Below, piece after piece: positions 1 through 11,035 of a stretch of 64,000 nt of DNA. Each line of letters opens with the position of its first letter. The stretch's first letter is position 1. The stretch is from contig NC_062226.1 of assembly GCF_902686445.1 (NCBI RefSeq), positions 14,542,001 through 14,606,000 of the forward strand, given 5' to 3'. The translations under genes were made by a program, and so were the position numbers. This DNA comes from Sciurus carolinensis. Taxonomy: Eukaryota; Chordata; Mammalia; Rodentia; Sciuridae. The notes beneath the pieces were generated by a model. It saw only the letters and a program-made list of their open reading frames with translations, was not told the origin of the DNA and did no database searches.

Positions 1-1285
1 ATCCTGCTGCCTCTGGATCCCAGGTCTCTGCCCCCTTCACTCCTCTCAGGGAGGGAATTTGGGGGAGGAGCTCTGGATGAGCAAGGAAGGCCCTCCATTG
101 GGTCATTGCAGGAGATACATGGTCGTGGAGACGTTCCTATCTACACAGGTGCATTTATTAATTCTCAGCAGGTGTTGGAACAACACATGTAAACCTCCCT
201 TGTCTGAGCCTCAAAGACCTCATTGTTTCATAAGGGAGGCACACATGTGGACTGACGTGCCAATCATAGTGTTAAAGACGCCATGTAGAGTCCCAGCCGC
301 AGGATTGATGCTGCCTGGGGAGAAGGGAGAGTCCACGGGAGAAGGGACCTCATCAGGTGACTTGGAGTCAGCAAGGCGAATAGGAGGGAGGGGTGGGCTA
401 GAAGAGGGCCAGCAAGCCGAAGGTGCCAGAGCACAGCAGGGCCTCCACAGGACCACGGCTGGCATCAGCCCTGGCAGTCAGGAAGCTGGAAAGTCAGCTG
501 ACTGGTCAGGGTGGGAGGCAGGTGGGCTCACCAGAGGGCTGACAGCTTAACATCCCAGCAAGCTCTTGGTCTGTACAGCTTAGTTCAGTATGCATTTGGG
601 TGGGCCAGGGAACTGCTACTTTTTCACTCATGAAAATACATACCTCTTTATTTAGTTTAAAAGTAAGGGCTGTATTACAAGACTTTCTAGGCCACGTAGC
701 TCTTTGGGGAGGATGCCCAACAATCTGATGGTAGGGCGGACGTGGCACTGTGGTGTGCAGGGCACTGTGTTACTTGTGCAGGGGTAGGTGGGACACTGTG
801 GGCACTTTCCGTGATGAGACGCGCTTTCCACCACGCGGGGAGCTGTGGGGGATCCCAGGTCAGCTTCCTCCGATGGACACCCTCTTGGGGACTGGAATTT
901 GGAGCAGCTGCCCGGCTGACCATTGCTCATCCTGGCTGTCCCCCAGTTCCAGACTGATGCAGGGGCACAGCAAATTCTCCTGGTGGGTGAGGACGTCCTT
1001 TGTCATCTTATGCTTTTTAATGTACCCATCCAAACTCATCACTTGTACTCATCTCTAAACATCAACTCCATCAAGTATCATCTGATCACCGCCCCGTTGG
1101 ATCAAGGACTGGGAAGAAGAAAAAAGGAACGCTTTCTTAAGGTGGAGTCCCCTCCCGAGGCTCCGGGGACCCCACCTGCCTCTGCTGAGCCTGGAGGCCG
1201 CAGCTTTGGATCTGCCATGATGCTCTCAGACCTGGGCCAAGGGCTCCTCTGTGCAGGCCGCAGAAGAGAAAGTTGGAGCAGCAAA
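1..1285. other. Unique noncoding sequence, nothing recognised
   Basis: I see no gene, RNA or clear repeat here. The open frames (up to about 160 codons, e.g. 59-550 plus) have no recognisable domains and overlap frames on the other strand, as expected by chance in GC-rich DNA. Confidence 0.5.
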
Positions 1286-1440
1286 TCGGTGTTGTAAACA
1301 AGCTCTCAAGGGCAATGTTTTCTTGAGACAAGAAATTGTTTACAAGCTCCACGGGAGCGTTATTTACATAAAACAATCACTAGACTCATTACCCGAGCAT
1401 GCTCATTTATTCATTAAAACAGGTACCTGCAGGACTTGGC
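1286..1440. promoter_or_regulatory. Candidate conserved noncoding element with paired forkhead-type motifs
   Basis: AT-rich unique sequence. GTAAACAA at 1294-1301 and its reverse complement TTGTTTAC at 1336-1343 form an inverted pair. Inside them TCTCAAG (1304-1310) and CTTGAGA (1322-1328) form a second inverted pair. GTAAACA matches the FOX-family core. The enhancer reading is inference; no conservation could be tested here. Confidence 0.35.
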
Positions 1441-1559
1441 AAACCTTTGTTCACTGGGTTCTGTGAATTCCTGTTCCTCCGTAGGGACGGCATTTACTCC
1501 TTTAATGTCTGCAATCTGGTGGTAGCATCGGGTCCCACTTACAGAGAGACACTTATGGT

Positions 1560-1705
1560 ACCTTTTATTGTTTCATTTCCCAACAACCTGGTGAGGTAGG
1601 GACTATCATCCCATTTGATATATGAAGGAAAAGAGGCTCCCAAGTACCTAGTGGCTTGTCCAAGACTCCCAGCGGGTGAACAATGGGACCCAGGGCTCCT
1701 TCTCT
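1560..1705 (-). repeat. MIR SINE fragment
   Basis: The antisense MIR core is readable: a 'gtgaggtaggga' segment near 1591, then a degenerate 'gaaggaaaagaggct', then the 'agcgggtgaac' region near 1671. Confidence 0.7.
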
Positions 1706-2234
1706 GGGGCAGCTGGAGGGAATTGCAGTTTTTACCACCCAGAGGGTGGGTCTGCGCTAAGGGGCAGGCAGGAACCGTGTGCACTCGCTTGACCTGTGTC
1801 TTTCGACCGTTCAGCTCCCTGCTAGGGCTAAGGAGCTCCGAAATGTGTGTGGAAAGGGAGATTTTACAAGTAGTGACGATAGAACATACCGGGAGTCAGT
1901 GTGGCTGCAGTCTCAACCTGAGCGGGGACATGGGGTCCAGACCTGCCATATTGATCAAGTCCCATCCCCTTTCGGTGGCTCTGGTTCTTTGCCTATAAGA
2001 TGAGGGAGAGAGAGCTAGTTTAAGGGGATCATGGATTTTGATGGGATCCATTGCTAGGATTCTTGGAGAGGAAACCAGGAATTCCTTGAAATTAAATGTA
2101 AAGCGATATGCATGTGCACATGTCCTGGATTCTTAAAAAAATTTCAGCCTCATCATAATTACAAGAGTGACATTAATGAAGACCATGTATTATCATTAAA
2201 GGCCAAATACGGTCTCTTCTAGTTTATCATGTTT
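1706..2234. other. Unique noncoding sequence
   Basis: No gene or certain repeat. The AT-rich part at about 2080-2230 has several ATTA-type motifs and could be a conserved element, but there is nothing specific to support that. Confidence 0.4.
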
Positions 2235-2395
2235 CAGTCTCATTTAACCACGTGACCTAAATGTTATTATTTTCATTTGGAAATCTGGTAAAACGGAGGC
2301 TCGGGAAGGTTGAATGACTTATCTAAGACCACAGAGTCGTTGATGGTGGAACTGGGGGTGAGACCCGGGAAGCCCAGCTCTTCACTGCAGTGCTT
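2235..2395 (-). repeat. MIR SINE
   Basis: Antisense MIR: 'ttattattttcat' near 2262, 'aaaacggaggctcgg' near 2289, 'gaccacagagtcgt' near 2327 and 'gagacccgggaagcc' near 2359 follow the order of the MIR core and 5' part. Confidence 0.75.
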
Positions 2396-2399
2396 CGTG

Positions 2400-2884
2400 G
2401 TATTCTTATTACTCCAAGTTACTTCCTCAGAGACGGAAAGAATGGCTGAATGGAAGGAGAGCCTCTGGCAACCCATTTTGGAAGAGGCAGTGAACAGGGA
2501 TATCTGAGATTGGTCTGCCCCTCAGCCCTCCATAGAAGGAAAGCCACTGGTTTGCAGGGTTGCTCAGTTATTCATTCAACAAACACCAAACTCCCATGAT
2601 CACCAGGCCCCAAGTCTGGTGGTTGAGTTCTTAAGTCTGTGGCAGGCAGTGATTGGCATCAGTACTGGGGCTGGGCTGGGGCAGCCGGGAGGACAGGGAA
2701 TACCTGGCTGAAGCAGCAGACTTCTTTGGGTTCTGAAGAGCTTTCATGAACTGGAGCAATCCCAGTGGTCTGTGCCCAGAAAATTCTATGACAATGACAA
2801 ACAACAGCAATATTTATGTTTACTGGGACTTTCTGATCTTTTAGTTTCTCTTCCAGGTGCTCACAAGCCTGACTGCATTCAGTA
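2400..2884. other. Mostly unique sequence with a short ancient-repeat piece
   Basis: 2565-2640 ('ttattcattcaacaaacacc') resembles the start of an ancient mammalian repeat. The rest shows nothing I recognise. Confidence 0.35.
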
Positions 2885-3030
2885 CCCACCCTGGTGCTCT
2901 GAAAGCACTGTCCCCATCTTACAGTCCAGGAAACCAAGGCTCAAAGAAGCAGAGTCACTTGGCAACGATCATGCAACAGGACATGGCAGAGGCAGGATTT
3001 GAGCTCATGTTTGCCTGATCCCCGAGTCGG
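2885..3030 (-). repeat. MIR SINE
   Basis: Antisense MIR: 'ccccatcttacag' near 2911, 'ggaaaccaaggctca' near 2929 and 'ggcaggatttgagctc' near 2991 are in the expected order. Confidence 0.75.
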
Positions 3031-3129
3031 GCCTTCCCCACTGAGCCTCCTGGAGGGAGAAGAGTGATCAGGGCTCAGGAGAGGAGCAGGCGTGGAGAGG
3101 AGAGGACTTCTGTGCCCGGCAGGCCCGAA

Positions 3130-3245
3130 CACTGCTTTGTGTTGTCTCTGTTTAGAGGATGCAGATCTGAGGCCCAGAGAGGCTGAGTGTCCCACAGGAG
3201 GCTGTGCAGGAAATCAGTTTCTGAGCTGGGATCCTAGCCTGGCCT
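3130..3245 (-). repeat. MIR SINE fragment
   Basis: Antisense fragment with 'gatctgaggcccagag' near 3165 and 'gagctgggatcctagcc' near 3222. Confidence 0.6.
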
Positions 3246-3409
3246 TCCTGATGCCACAGCCTGTGCCCCTCCTGCTAAACCTTAAAACGAATCTTTAAAA
3301 GTCCATGTCCTGGCTCCAGGTTAAAGAATTCCCACCATCACCTTCGCCCATCCCAACGGGCTGTGCAAATTCAGTTTCATCAAGCAGCTCAGGCTGCTTC
3401 CTTCATTTG

Positions 3410-3575
3410 AGTCTGTGCTTTGCCCTTTATTAGCTGTGTGACCTTCGTCAGATTGCTTGGCCTCTCTGAGCATCTCTTCTCAATTGTAAAATGAGGCATA
3501 ATAGGCAATCCATACGATCAACTTCAGAGCGCGAGGGCGCAATGAGATGAAGCACAGTGCCTGTCTGGGTGTAAT
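3410..3575 (+). repeat. MIR SINE
   Basis: Sense MIR: 'ttagctgtgtgaccttcg' near 3430, 'tctcaattgtaaaatgagg' near 3477 and 'aagcacagtgcctg' near 3550. Confidence 0.85.
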
Positions 3576-3999
3576 TCACACTCCGTCACGCCTAACTCCT
3601 ATTTTCACTGCAAACAGGGGGGCATTCAGTAGGTTGGGAAGTCGGCAGTGCTGGATTAAAGCCCTCTGCACTGCCTCTGGGTCTCGGATTCTCAGGTGTT
3701 CTGGCCTCGTTCATGTGGCTTCTCAGAGCCCATCCAGGCAGCTATCGGGAGCAGTCACTGGGGGATGGGCCGTGGGGTCCTGGGCGGGGCTCATGGCCCA
3801 GCCGTGGGTCTGTCTCTCCCCTTGCAGCCGCAGCCCCCACCCCGTGGCCACCCAGCTCCCGGCCTTGCTTCGTCGACCACTCCGCCCCAGCCACCTCTCC
3901 AGCTCCAGAGCTGCGACTGATTGCACCCAGGAAGGAAAGAAGCACAAGTCACAGGACTGTCCTGTCCCACCACCCCAGGGACTTAGGAAGACAGTGAGG

Positions 4000-4037
<38 letters not shown>

Positions 4038-4740
4038 GCAGTCACATGAGACTCTGGTCGCCAGCCCAGCGTGGGTCACAGACCATGGGTTTTATCCTCA
4101 CAGGGACTTCCTTTCTCCCATGCACGCCAGGCCCGCGCTCTCTCTCCAGAGGCCCAGATATGCAAACGGAAACGACCAGCCCATGGGTGACAGCAGACGG
4201 TCCCACAGGGCAGGACTCGATCGGTGACAGCCAGCTGCCCTTCGTCCCTGCTTCTCTCTCAGGACCAACCAGACGAAGCCAGACGCGCTCCTCACACCAA
4301 GTGCGACCTGCCGCCAGCTTCTCCAAGCCACGTGCCGGCATCCGGCTCCCTGGAAGCCGTCCCTTCCTCGCAGTGAAGCTTCCTGCTCTCCTGCTTGCCC
4401 TTGAGTCCCTGCCAAGAGCAATCGAGGGTGACCGGCCCGAGCCACGGCGAGCGTGGGATGAGGAGCCGGTTTTCCTTCGCGTGGCCTCAGTCTCTTTCCA
4501 CACCCCTGCCCCCATGAAGCGCTCTCCAGCCCGGGACAGCCTCCCTGGGCCCCCGCGTGAGCCCCGAGGCAGCCTGCTACCCCCGTTACCCCCATCGCTT
4601 CACAACCTGTTGCTTCGTGAGTCTTCCTCAAATTTGGGGATCCTGCCACCAGATTAAAGAAGTTCACCAGTGCCGTCTTATGGCTCAGGGAACAAAGCAT
4701 TAGTCCTGTTCTAGGCTGCTGAGATGTGCTTGTTCTCAAG
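3576..4740. other. GC-rich unique sequence with a (CA)n microsatellite
   Basis: No gene recognised. CpGs are moderately frequent at about 4100-4600. Frames of 203-238 codons are open on both strands at once, which points to base composition rather than a gene; one of them crosses the CA repeat as His-Thr repeats. Confidence 0.45.
3999..4036. repeat. (CA)n microsatellite
   Basis: An uninterrupted run of about 18 CA dinucleotides, ending at ACACGGGC. Confidence 0.95.
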
Positions 4741-5034
4741 GTGGGTGGGTGGCTTTGATTCCTTCCTCTGCCACTTAGTAAAAGGGCAACTGTAGGCGTA
4801 TCTTCTAGTGGCACTAACTCAGCCTCCTCCTCCGGAACAGGGGCACAACGCCCACTCTTCCCTTATGGGATTGCTGTGAGTCGTGAGCATTCACGAGGTT
4901 ACTCCTTAACCCAGTGGGTATTTAGAGCCAGGCATGGGAACGGAGCCGCAAGCAACACAAATCCCTACCCTTGCGGAGATGACGCTGTACCTTGGGGAGA
5001 CAGAGTAACCCCCCATACATGCCTGCAAAGTGTG

Positions 5035-5625
5035 TTAGGTGATCGGTGGGAATGTAAAAATGATAGTCATTTTGGAAAACATGTTGGCTGTTTCTTATAA
5101 AATTAAACATATCTTTACCATGCAACTTGGCAATCTTGTTTTGTTTCTAGGTGTTTGCCCAAGAGAATTGAGAGCAACTCTTCAACAAAAAGCAGAATGC
5201 AAATGTTTAATTATTACCCCCCCCAAACTGTAAACAACCCAAGTGTCCTTTGCTGGGTGAGGGGACAGATAAGCCAAGATACTTTCATGAAATAGAATAT
5301 GATGCAGCAATGAAAAGGAAGATTGCTAGCAACATTGACTGCGCCTATGCTAAGTGGAAGATGCAGATTCAGGGGGCTACATACTGTAGGAGTCCATCTC
5401 TAGGACAACCCCCCCAAATCAAAACTACAGGAACAGGAAGCAGATCACTGGTGGCCAGGGGCTGGGGGTCATGGGAGGGGGTTGATGACAAAGGACATGT
5501 TTCAAGCTGATAGAATTCTTCCTGATGGTGTTGTTGGTTACACCACACTATACATCTGATGAAACTTAGAGAACTTACACTATAAAAGGTAAATTTTACT
5601 TTATGTAAATTGTACCTCAACATTT
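5035..5625 (+). mobile_element. L1M-type LINE, 3' end
   Basis: Old L1 fragment in sense orientation. The ORF2 C-terminal region is recognisable ('ggtgggaatgtaaaaatg', 'acaacccaagtgtcc', 'tgatgcagcaatgaaaagg'). The 3' UTR follows ('ctggtggccaggggctggg', 'gtaaattgtacctcaac'). Many frameshifts; not functional. Family L1MA/MB-like, subfamily not assigned. Confidence 0.85.
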
Positions 5626-5659
5626 ATATTACCACTGAGAATATAAAATATAAATATTA

Positions 5660-6060
5660 GAAGCAAAATGAAGCAGGCTAGAAGGAGGCAGGGAAGAGAT
5701 GCCCAAAGAATTCAAGGAGGACACCAACTGAGACCCAAGTGCTGGCCAGATACTTGGGATGAGAAGTCCAGGAAGTGGGGACAGAATGCACAGTAGTCCT
5801 GAGCCTGGAGCATGCAGTCAAGTTCAAGTGCAAGAGGCTGGAGGGAATGGGGGCAGAGGACATGGACTGGAGAGAAGAGAGACCCGGGATATGGTGCAGG
5901 CCTCTGTAGACCATGGAAAGGAGTTTGGGTGGAAACGATTATATGTGTACTTGAAACCTCTGGAGGATTTTGAGCAGGGTGGGCAAGGTTGAGTTGGAGC
6001 TGAGGTGGGTCTGTTTAGTTGCTCTGAGCAGCAGAGACCAGGTGATGGGTGGGGCTGGGA
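5660..6060 (+). repeat. Ancient interspersed repeat, family not assigned
   Basis: The segment 'accatggaaaggagtttggg' followed by 'ctctggaggattttgagcagg' (about 5911-5978) matches a long ancient mammalian repeat I know by sight but cannot name. Related fragments lie near 24.8, 32.8-33.3, 47.7-47.95 and 49.9-50.6 kb. Confidence 0.5.
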
Positions 6061-6790
6061 TATGCAGGGAAGGAGGCAGGGGCTTGCTCAGCTCGCATCG
6101 TGCACACTCTGTGCTCCATAAATTTCAGTCATCTGATCCTTAATTTCCTTTGACTGGCCAACATGATGTCTCCCCTCAGACAAACCAGCCATGTGCTGTC
6201 TTCAAAATATACTATGTGACATCTCTCTTCTCTGCCCTGTTCATCTGTGCCCCTTGCAGGGTCACCTTTCCTGCTACCTTCCATCCCAGGACCTTAGGGA
6301 GCCTGGGATCTGAGCGGGACCACTGACCTCCCCAATTCAGCTGGACCTGGGTGAGGGGGAAAGGAGACCAAGGTGGAGGCTCAGACTGAGAGATGGGAGC
6401 TCCTCGGACACATGGGCTTCCTGGTTACAACGCAGCTCTGGGCTGCCAAGGGCTTCCTCTGCCTTCCAGGTGGAGGGAGCTGGCATCCGGACCCTTTAAG
6501 GGTTTTGAATGGGTTCCAGGAATGGCCTTGCTTTGATGACTCTGCAGATGGGTATGCAGTCTCAGCACCTCCAGCGTGGCCTTTCCTGGCCAGTTTCCAC
6601 CTCTAGGAAGCGACCTCAGAGGGTTGTCAGGAGACATCTTCTGGCTGCTTTATACACATTTTCACCTCCCACTTTACTTTCTCCTTAGTCTTGATCACAT
6701 ATGCTACTTGTCTTGCCCCAGAATGGAAGCAGGGCCTTGTGCTCATTGTATTAGGGGCTGTATCCTTGCCACCAAAACCGTACTTAGCCC
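6061..6790. other. Unique noncoding sequence
   Basis: No gene or certain repeat. A few segments (e.g. near 6620-6790) have an L2-like flavour, too degraded to call. Confidence 0.35.
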
Positions 6791-6799
6791 ATGAAACCT

Positions 6800-6870
6800 G
6801 CTTGATAAATATATTTAATTATCAAAGGGGTTTATTTTAATCACTTAATTATCAAAAGGGAGCATCTATC
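6800..6870. promoter_or_regulatory. AT-rich segment with repeated TTAATTATCAAA motif
   Basis: TTAATTATCAAA occurs at 6815-6826 and again at 6845-6856, 30 bp apart. The first continues as ATCAAAGGG, matching the TCF/LEF core; the second has one extra A. ATTA homeodomain cores overlap both. A regulatory role is inference. Confidence 0.3.
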
Positions 6871-7189
6871 ACCACATCTCCAGCAACAACCCGGAGGCTG
6901 ACCTGGAGGAGGTGGCACTACAAGCTTGCTGAATGAATGAATGCACGGTGGGCACACGTGGAAAGCCCGGAGCCACCAGAGAGAAGCAAAGGGAGCCCAG
7001 TTCCGGCAGAGGGAGAGCGCTCCTTCTTTCAGCGTCTGGCTGCATGGCGTGGCCAGAACTTGCTCTAGGGGTAGAAATGCATCTTCTGCTCTTAAACCTC
7101 CGTTGTCATTCATTGCCCACTTGCCACCAGTCCTCACAGCCGAGAACATCCTGGGTCCTGCAGAAGGGGTGGGTTTGGAGATTTCCCCA

Positions 7190-7545
7190 AATCGTCCGCA
7201 GACCCTGTGCCTGTTCCTTCCCAGGATGCGCCTGGCGCCGCCCGAGGGGCCCCCAGGTCCCCGGCTCCCCGTAATCCTCCACAGAGCGGGCGGCGGCCTC
7301 GCGTCCCTGCGTGTCCACGGGGCGCGTTTCCAACCTGTTCCATATGGATTAGGCCGGGCTCCGAGCGCTCGCGTGCTTCCCGGTGCATCTCAGAACCTCG
7401 TGAAATTACATTATAGATTCAGTGTATAAACAGGCGCCTGCGCACGGTCATTGTCAGGCAGACCCTCAGTCAAACCACCGCGGTCGGGCGCGGAGGCCCC
7501 GGCTGGCAGCCCGCAAGCCCGCGCCCTAAGCTGGTCACACGTTTG
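7190..7545. promoter_or_regulatory. CpG island
   Basis: By eye this interval holds about 37 CpGs in about 355 bp of GC-rich DNA, close to the number expected from base composition, while the flanks are CpG-poor. The densest part is 7225-7380. An AT-rich notch (about 7401-7430) splits it. There is no obvious first exon or TATA box. It may be an orphan island: promoter of a noncoding RNA, alternative promoter, or enhancer. Confidence 0.6.
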
Positions 7546-7749
7546 TTTATTTAATCTCTAGCTTCTAAACGCCAATTTGGTAGCAAAAATAACCTTTTGT
7601 ACACTTTAGTCGGGAGATAATGGGAAGAGGGAGGCGAACTGGCAGACACAATGCAGATGTCCCCTTTCGAATCTTCCCGGGCGCAGGGGCGGTGGGGCAG
7701 GGTGGGCAGGGCCAGCTGTGCTCAGCCTGGGGCTGGGAGCGAGGTCCTG

Positions 7750-7865
7750 AGCCCCTCTGGGCCTCCGGTTCCTCACTGTCAGAGTGGGATGAGTCCATCT
7801 GTGTCTCCGCATTTCAGGGATTAAATGACATGTCGTGGGGGCTCAGTAGCGGCTGTTATTAGAGT
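7750..7865 (+). repeat. MIR SINE fragment
   Basis: Sense MIR pieces: 'ctgggcctccggttcctcac' near 7757, 'gggattaaatgacatg' near 7818 and 'gcggctgttattag' near 7849. Confidence 0.6.
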
Positions 7866-8024
7866 CTGTCCTCAGCGGAACCGGTTTCAACTAACCTCAC
7901 TGGTTCCCTCTTTCATTCAGCACGGGTAGTCCATGAAAAATTATGGAGAATACCAAGTCCCCCACCTCCCGGCTCCAGAGGAGCAAACCTGCCAGAGCTT
8001 GACCTTGGTAGAGAGAGTCCCGGG

Positions 8025-8150
8025 CCTGAGCCTTGGTTCTGCTGCCTGTCGGTTATGGGATCTACAGATGGGAAACTTCTGATCCTCAGCTTCCAAGTTT
8101 GGAAAATAAGAATCTTACATCTCATCCGGATTGTTACGGTATCAGATAGA
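8025..8150 (+). repeat. MIR SINE fragment
   Basis: Sense MIR pieces: 'ccttggttctgctgcctgtc' near 8031, 'tttggaaaataagaatc' near 8098 and the 'ggattgttacggtatc' region near 8128. Confidence 0.5.
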
Positions 8151-8224
8151 CCAGAGAGGGCAAGAGTGCTTTAGGGATGACAAAGTGTGACCCCCGTTTA
8201 TTACAGTAATGAGAGCACACCCAT

Positions 8225-8430
8225 AAAAAGCTCTCCTCTAAGCACTTAACATACGGTGAGCTCATTTGCTCCTTGTAACACTCTAAAAGGAGGTGTTCTT
8301 CTTAGTATTATGCTCATATCCACATGAGAAAACTGGGGAACAGGGAGGTTAAGTAACTTGCCTACAGCCATCCAGTGGTAAGAGGGTCTGACTGCCTGCT
8401 GGCTGGTGACCACTGTTCCATGCTGCCTGA
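8225..8430 (-). repeat. MIR SINE
   Basis: Nearly full-length antisense MIR: 'ctctaagcacttaacat', 'ctcatttgctccttgtaac', 'ccacatgagaaaactgggg', 'gaggttaagtaacttgcc' and the degenerate 5' end are all in order. Confidence 0.9.
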
Positions 8431-8564
8431 GGGTAGCAATCATCCTAACAGCCGCTCCTTACCCAGTGCTCGCTCTGGGCTGGGCAGTATGGCAAAATAT
8501 TGCCCACATTATCTGAGTGCCCACAGCTCTGTGTACCTTGACTTCTAGTTAGTTCTTCTTCTTT

Positions 8565-8990
8565 TTTTAAACGGTTTTACCTGAAAATAAACATTTTCTG
8601 TGTTTGTTGTGTAGAATACAATATTTTAAAATATGTGCAGAGTGTGGAATGAGTAAATCAAACTGACACGTGCATTGCCTTGTGAACTTATTTTCCTTGT
8701 GTCGAGAACACTCAAAAGTCACTCTCCTAGTGACTCAAGAATCCACTGCACTGTTATTAATCATAGTCACCACCTTGTATAACAACTCTCTCCAACGTGT
8801 CCTTTAACAAACATCTCCTGGTCTCCTCCCCACTGGGTCTCTGGCAGCCGTCCCTTCGTCTTGCCTTCTGAGTTCCACATTACCAGTCCACATATGAGCG
8901 AGAGCCTGTGGCATTTGTCTTTTCGTGTCTGGCTTATTCCACTTAACCTAGTTGGTTCTGGGTGGCAATACTGAAAATCCACTCTGACGT
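8565..8990 (-). mobile_element. L1M-type LINE 3' UTR, antisense
   Basis: The plus strand reads the antisense L1M 3' region: 'gtgtggaatgagtaaatcaa' near 8641, 'tcgagaacactcaaaagtc' near 8702, 'cacattaccagtccacatatg' region near 8876 and 'tgtctggcttattccactta' near 8926. Noncoding remnant, related to the copy at 60.8-61.3 kb. Confidence 0.85.
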
Positions 8991-9600
8991 CCTTAAAGAA
9001 GAAAAGGAACCGACTGTTAGGTAGCTCACAAAATTGGTAAGGAAGTTGGAGAACCAGAGCAGGGCCACCGGGAGTGGACAGTGGAGAGCCAGCAGCCTCT
9101 GGATCTTGCTCTCTGGGGTCCCTGAGCGTCTCCCCAAGCCTCTCCGCTGCTCACGCTCTCTAAACGACCCTGGGTGCTGAGGTTCCGCTCTGGTCTCAGG
9201 GCATGATCCTATCCCTGTGGGCATTTGGGGTGAGTAGAAAGGACTATGGCTCCCTTTGGCTTCCAGAGTGGGAAGAGAGGCTCTGTTTCTTTCTTACCTT
9301 GGATTTCTCCCAGAGGGGAGCTGGTTTGGATATTCTGCAGCCTCAAATGACAGGTGACAGAAAGCATCATCCCATTTAAAAGACATGGAGGTTAAATGCT
9401 TCGCCCCCTGTCCCCAAGCTGCCAAAGGAGATCAGCAGTGCCTGACTGATCACCGGCGCTCTTCAAAGGACCCAAGGCTGCCTTCTAGAGGATGTGGGTG
9501 GGTAGGACGTAATCCCCCCGGTGTTCCTCATGTTTGAGTTTTAATATCCAAGGATTTAAAAAAAAAAATGGAAAATTATACTTTCAATTCAGTCTTTCTA
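8991..9600. other. Unique noncoding sequence
   Basis: Nothing recognised. 9355-9500 has faint antisense MIR character that I do not call. Confidence 0.35.
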
Positions 9601-9619
9601 TAAAAGTTCCTCAATCTAT

Positions 9620-10045
9620 GGAATTATAACACAAATTTATAGAGAGGAATGTTCATCACAAATTTGGCTATTACGTGGGGATGTTGGACACAACCTAGGC
9701 ATCCAATACCAGGGGATCTTTAAGTGAGGTGTCTGTATGATGGAGTATTGTTATTCATTAAGGCTGATGGTTTCAAAAACGTTTCCAATGACTCAAGAAA
9801 ATTAATAAGTAAAACTAAACCAAAACAAAATCGAACTGAAGATAGAATGTGATCTAAGTTTTGGGGAAGTTTCTCATGTACAAAGAAAAAAAAACCTAGA
9901 AAGATATGTATAATTGTCAAATTAATTACTTTTGGTTAAATGGGTTATGATTTTTAATTTGTGTATTGTTTTTTGGTCTGAATTTTCTATACTGAACATG
10001 TATTTCTGTTTTAAACAGAAAAAATAGTCAAGGAAAATAAAGTTA
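9620..10045 (+). mobile_element. L1M-type LINE, 3' end
   Basis: Sense L1 remnant: 'gttggacacaacctaggca' near 9682, 'gatggagtattgttattcatt' region near 9738 and a 3' tail 'ctgaacatgtatttctg' near 9992 followed by an A-rich end. No open frame survives. Confidence 0.75.
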
Positions 10046-10229
10046 GAACAGAAGAGATGGCATAGCTTTGTGGACAAAATGGCACCAGTATGTCCCACTG
10101 GTGTGGCATAAGTTGGTATCATCCTTTTAGGGACCACATTCCCACTGAAATAGGTAATGTTGTAATGAGGTTTATGCCCTCTGATTCCAAACACTGACCT
10201 CTGGGAATTTCTCTTTTATTTAGGGATGT

Positions 10230-10560
10230 AGTTCTTTAGATGGCAAGAGCTGGGTGCGGTAAAGACGCACCTGTAACGAATGCTCGTATGACATTATCCA
10301 CAATGACAAACACTGAACAGAAGCTAAGTGTCCAACAATTGGTGAGCAGGCTTGTCAATTAGGGTGCGTCAACACGTGGGGGTATTAGGGCACCATTAAA
10401 ATGATAATTAGAAGACTGTCGCAACCCGGAATTCATTTACGAAAGCGTGAAATTCAGAACACCAAGTCTGTAACAGTAGAGCTGGGGTCCGAGCTCGGGA
10501 TAGATGCTCACCTCATGCAAAGAAAAATAATTCTTGAGGAGGGAGGAAAAAAGATTCAGG
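10230..10560 (+). mobile_element. Second L1M-type 3' fragment
   Basis: Degraded sense L1: 'ctaagtgtccaacaattgg' near 10324, 'gggcaccattaaaatgataa' near 10388 and 'catgcaaagaaaaataattc' near 10515. It could be part of the same insertion as the neighbouring copy, or an independent one. Confidence 0.55.
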
Positions 10561-10949
10561 GAGTTATTATTATCTAATTTTGCCAAACCTTTATTTAATT
10601 ATTACTGGTACTTCGTCTTCTTGCTTCGACTTGCATTTCCCTAAATGAAGCTTTTCCAGATGTTGTGTTAAAGCAAGCAGGTGGAAAGACGAGTGGGATC
10701 TCTGGAAGTAAAGTAACCCAGCAAAGGTCAGAACCTGAGTGTGGTGGGAATGGAGCTCCGTGAGCCCTGTGACCCCTGTGTGCCTTGAACCCGGGGAGTG
10801 TGGAGGGAGGAGGGAGGGACTTCCTGCCTGGGAGTCTCCCAGCTCGGAAGTGCTTCTCATCCATAATCAATCTTGAGTCCTCAGCGTTATACTCTTTGGT
10901 AACAACCACATTTTGGGGTTGGTTCTGTCCCTAGCATCATTTCGAGGAC

Positions 10950-11035
10950 CTAGAAAGACAGATTTAGAGCAATGAAGTGGTTCCTGCAAGGTGAATGGCT
11001 AGAAAGTGGCAAAGCAGAGATCCCAGTTTTTCACT
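10950..11035 (-). repeat. Possible MIR fragment
   Basis: 'aatggctagaaagtggcaaa' near 10993 and 'gcagagatcccag' near 11015 match the antisense MIR 5' portion only. Confidence 0.4.

Noticed and set aside
3547..4227. 226-codon open frame on the plus strand
   Set aside because: It crosses a MIR end and the CA microsatellite (encoded as His-Thr repeats), overlaps frames on the other strand, and has no recognisable domain.
4098..4814. 238-codon open frame on the minus strand, longest in the window
   Set aside because: GC-rich DNA with few stop codons, mutual overlap with plus-strand frames, no domain, no splice or promoter context.
10249..10285. Segment resembling the start of a B1 SINE ('gctgggtgcgg')
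   Set aside because: The match stops after about 30 bases with no B1 body or target duplication, and it lies within a decayed L1M fragment.
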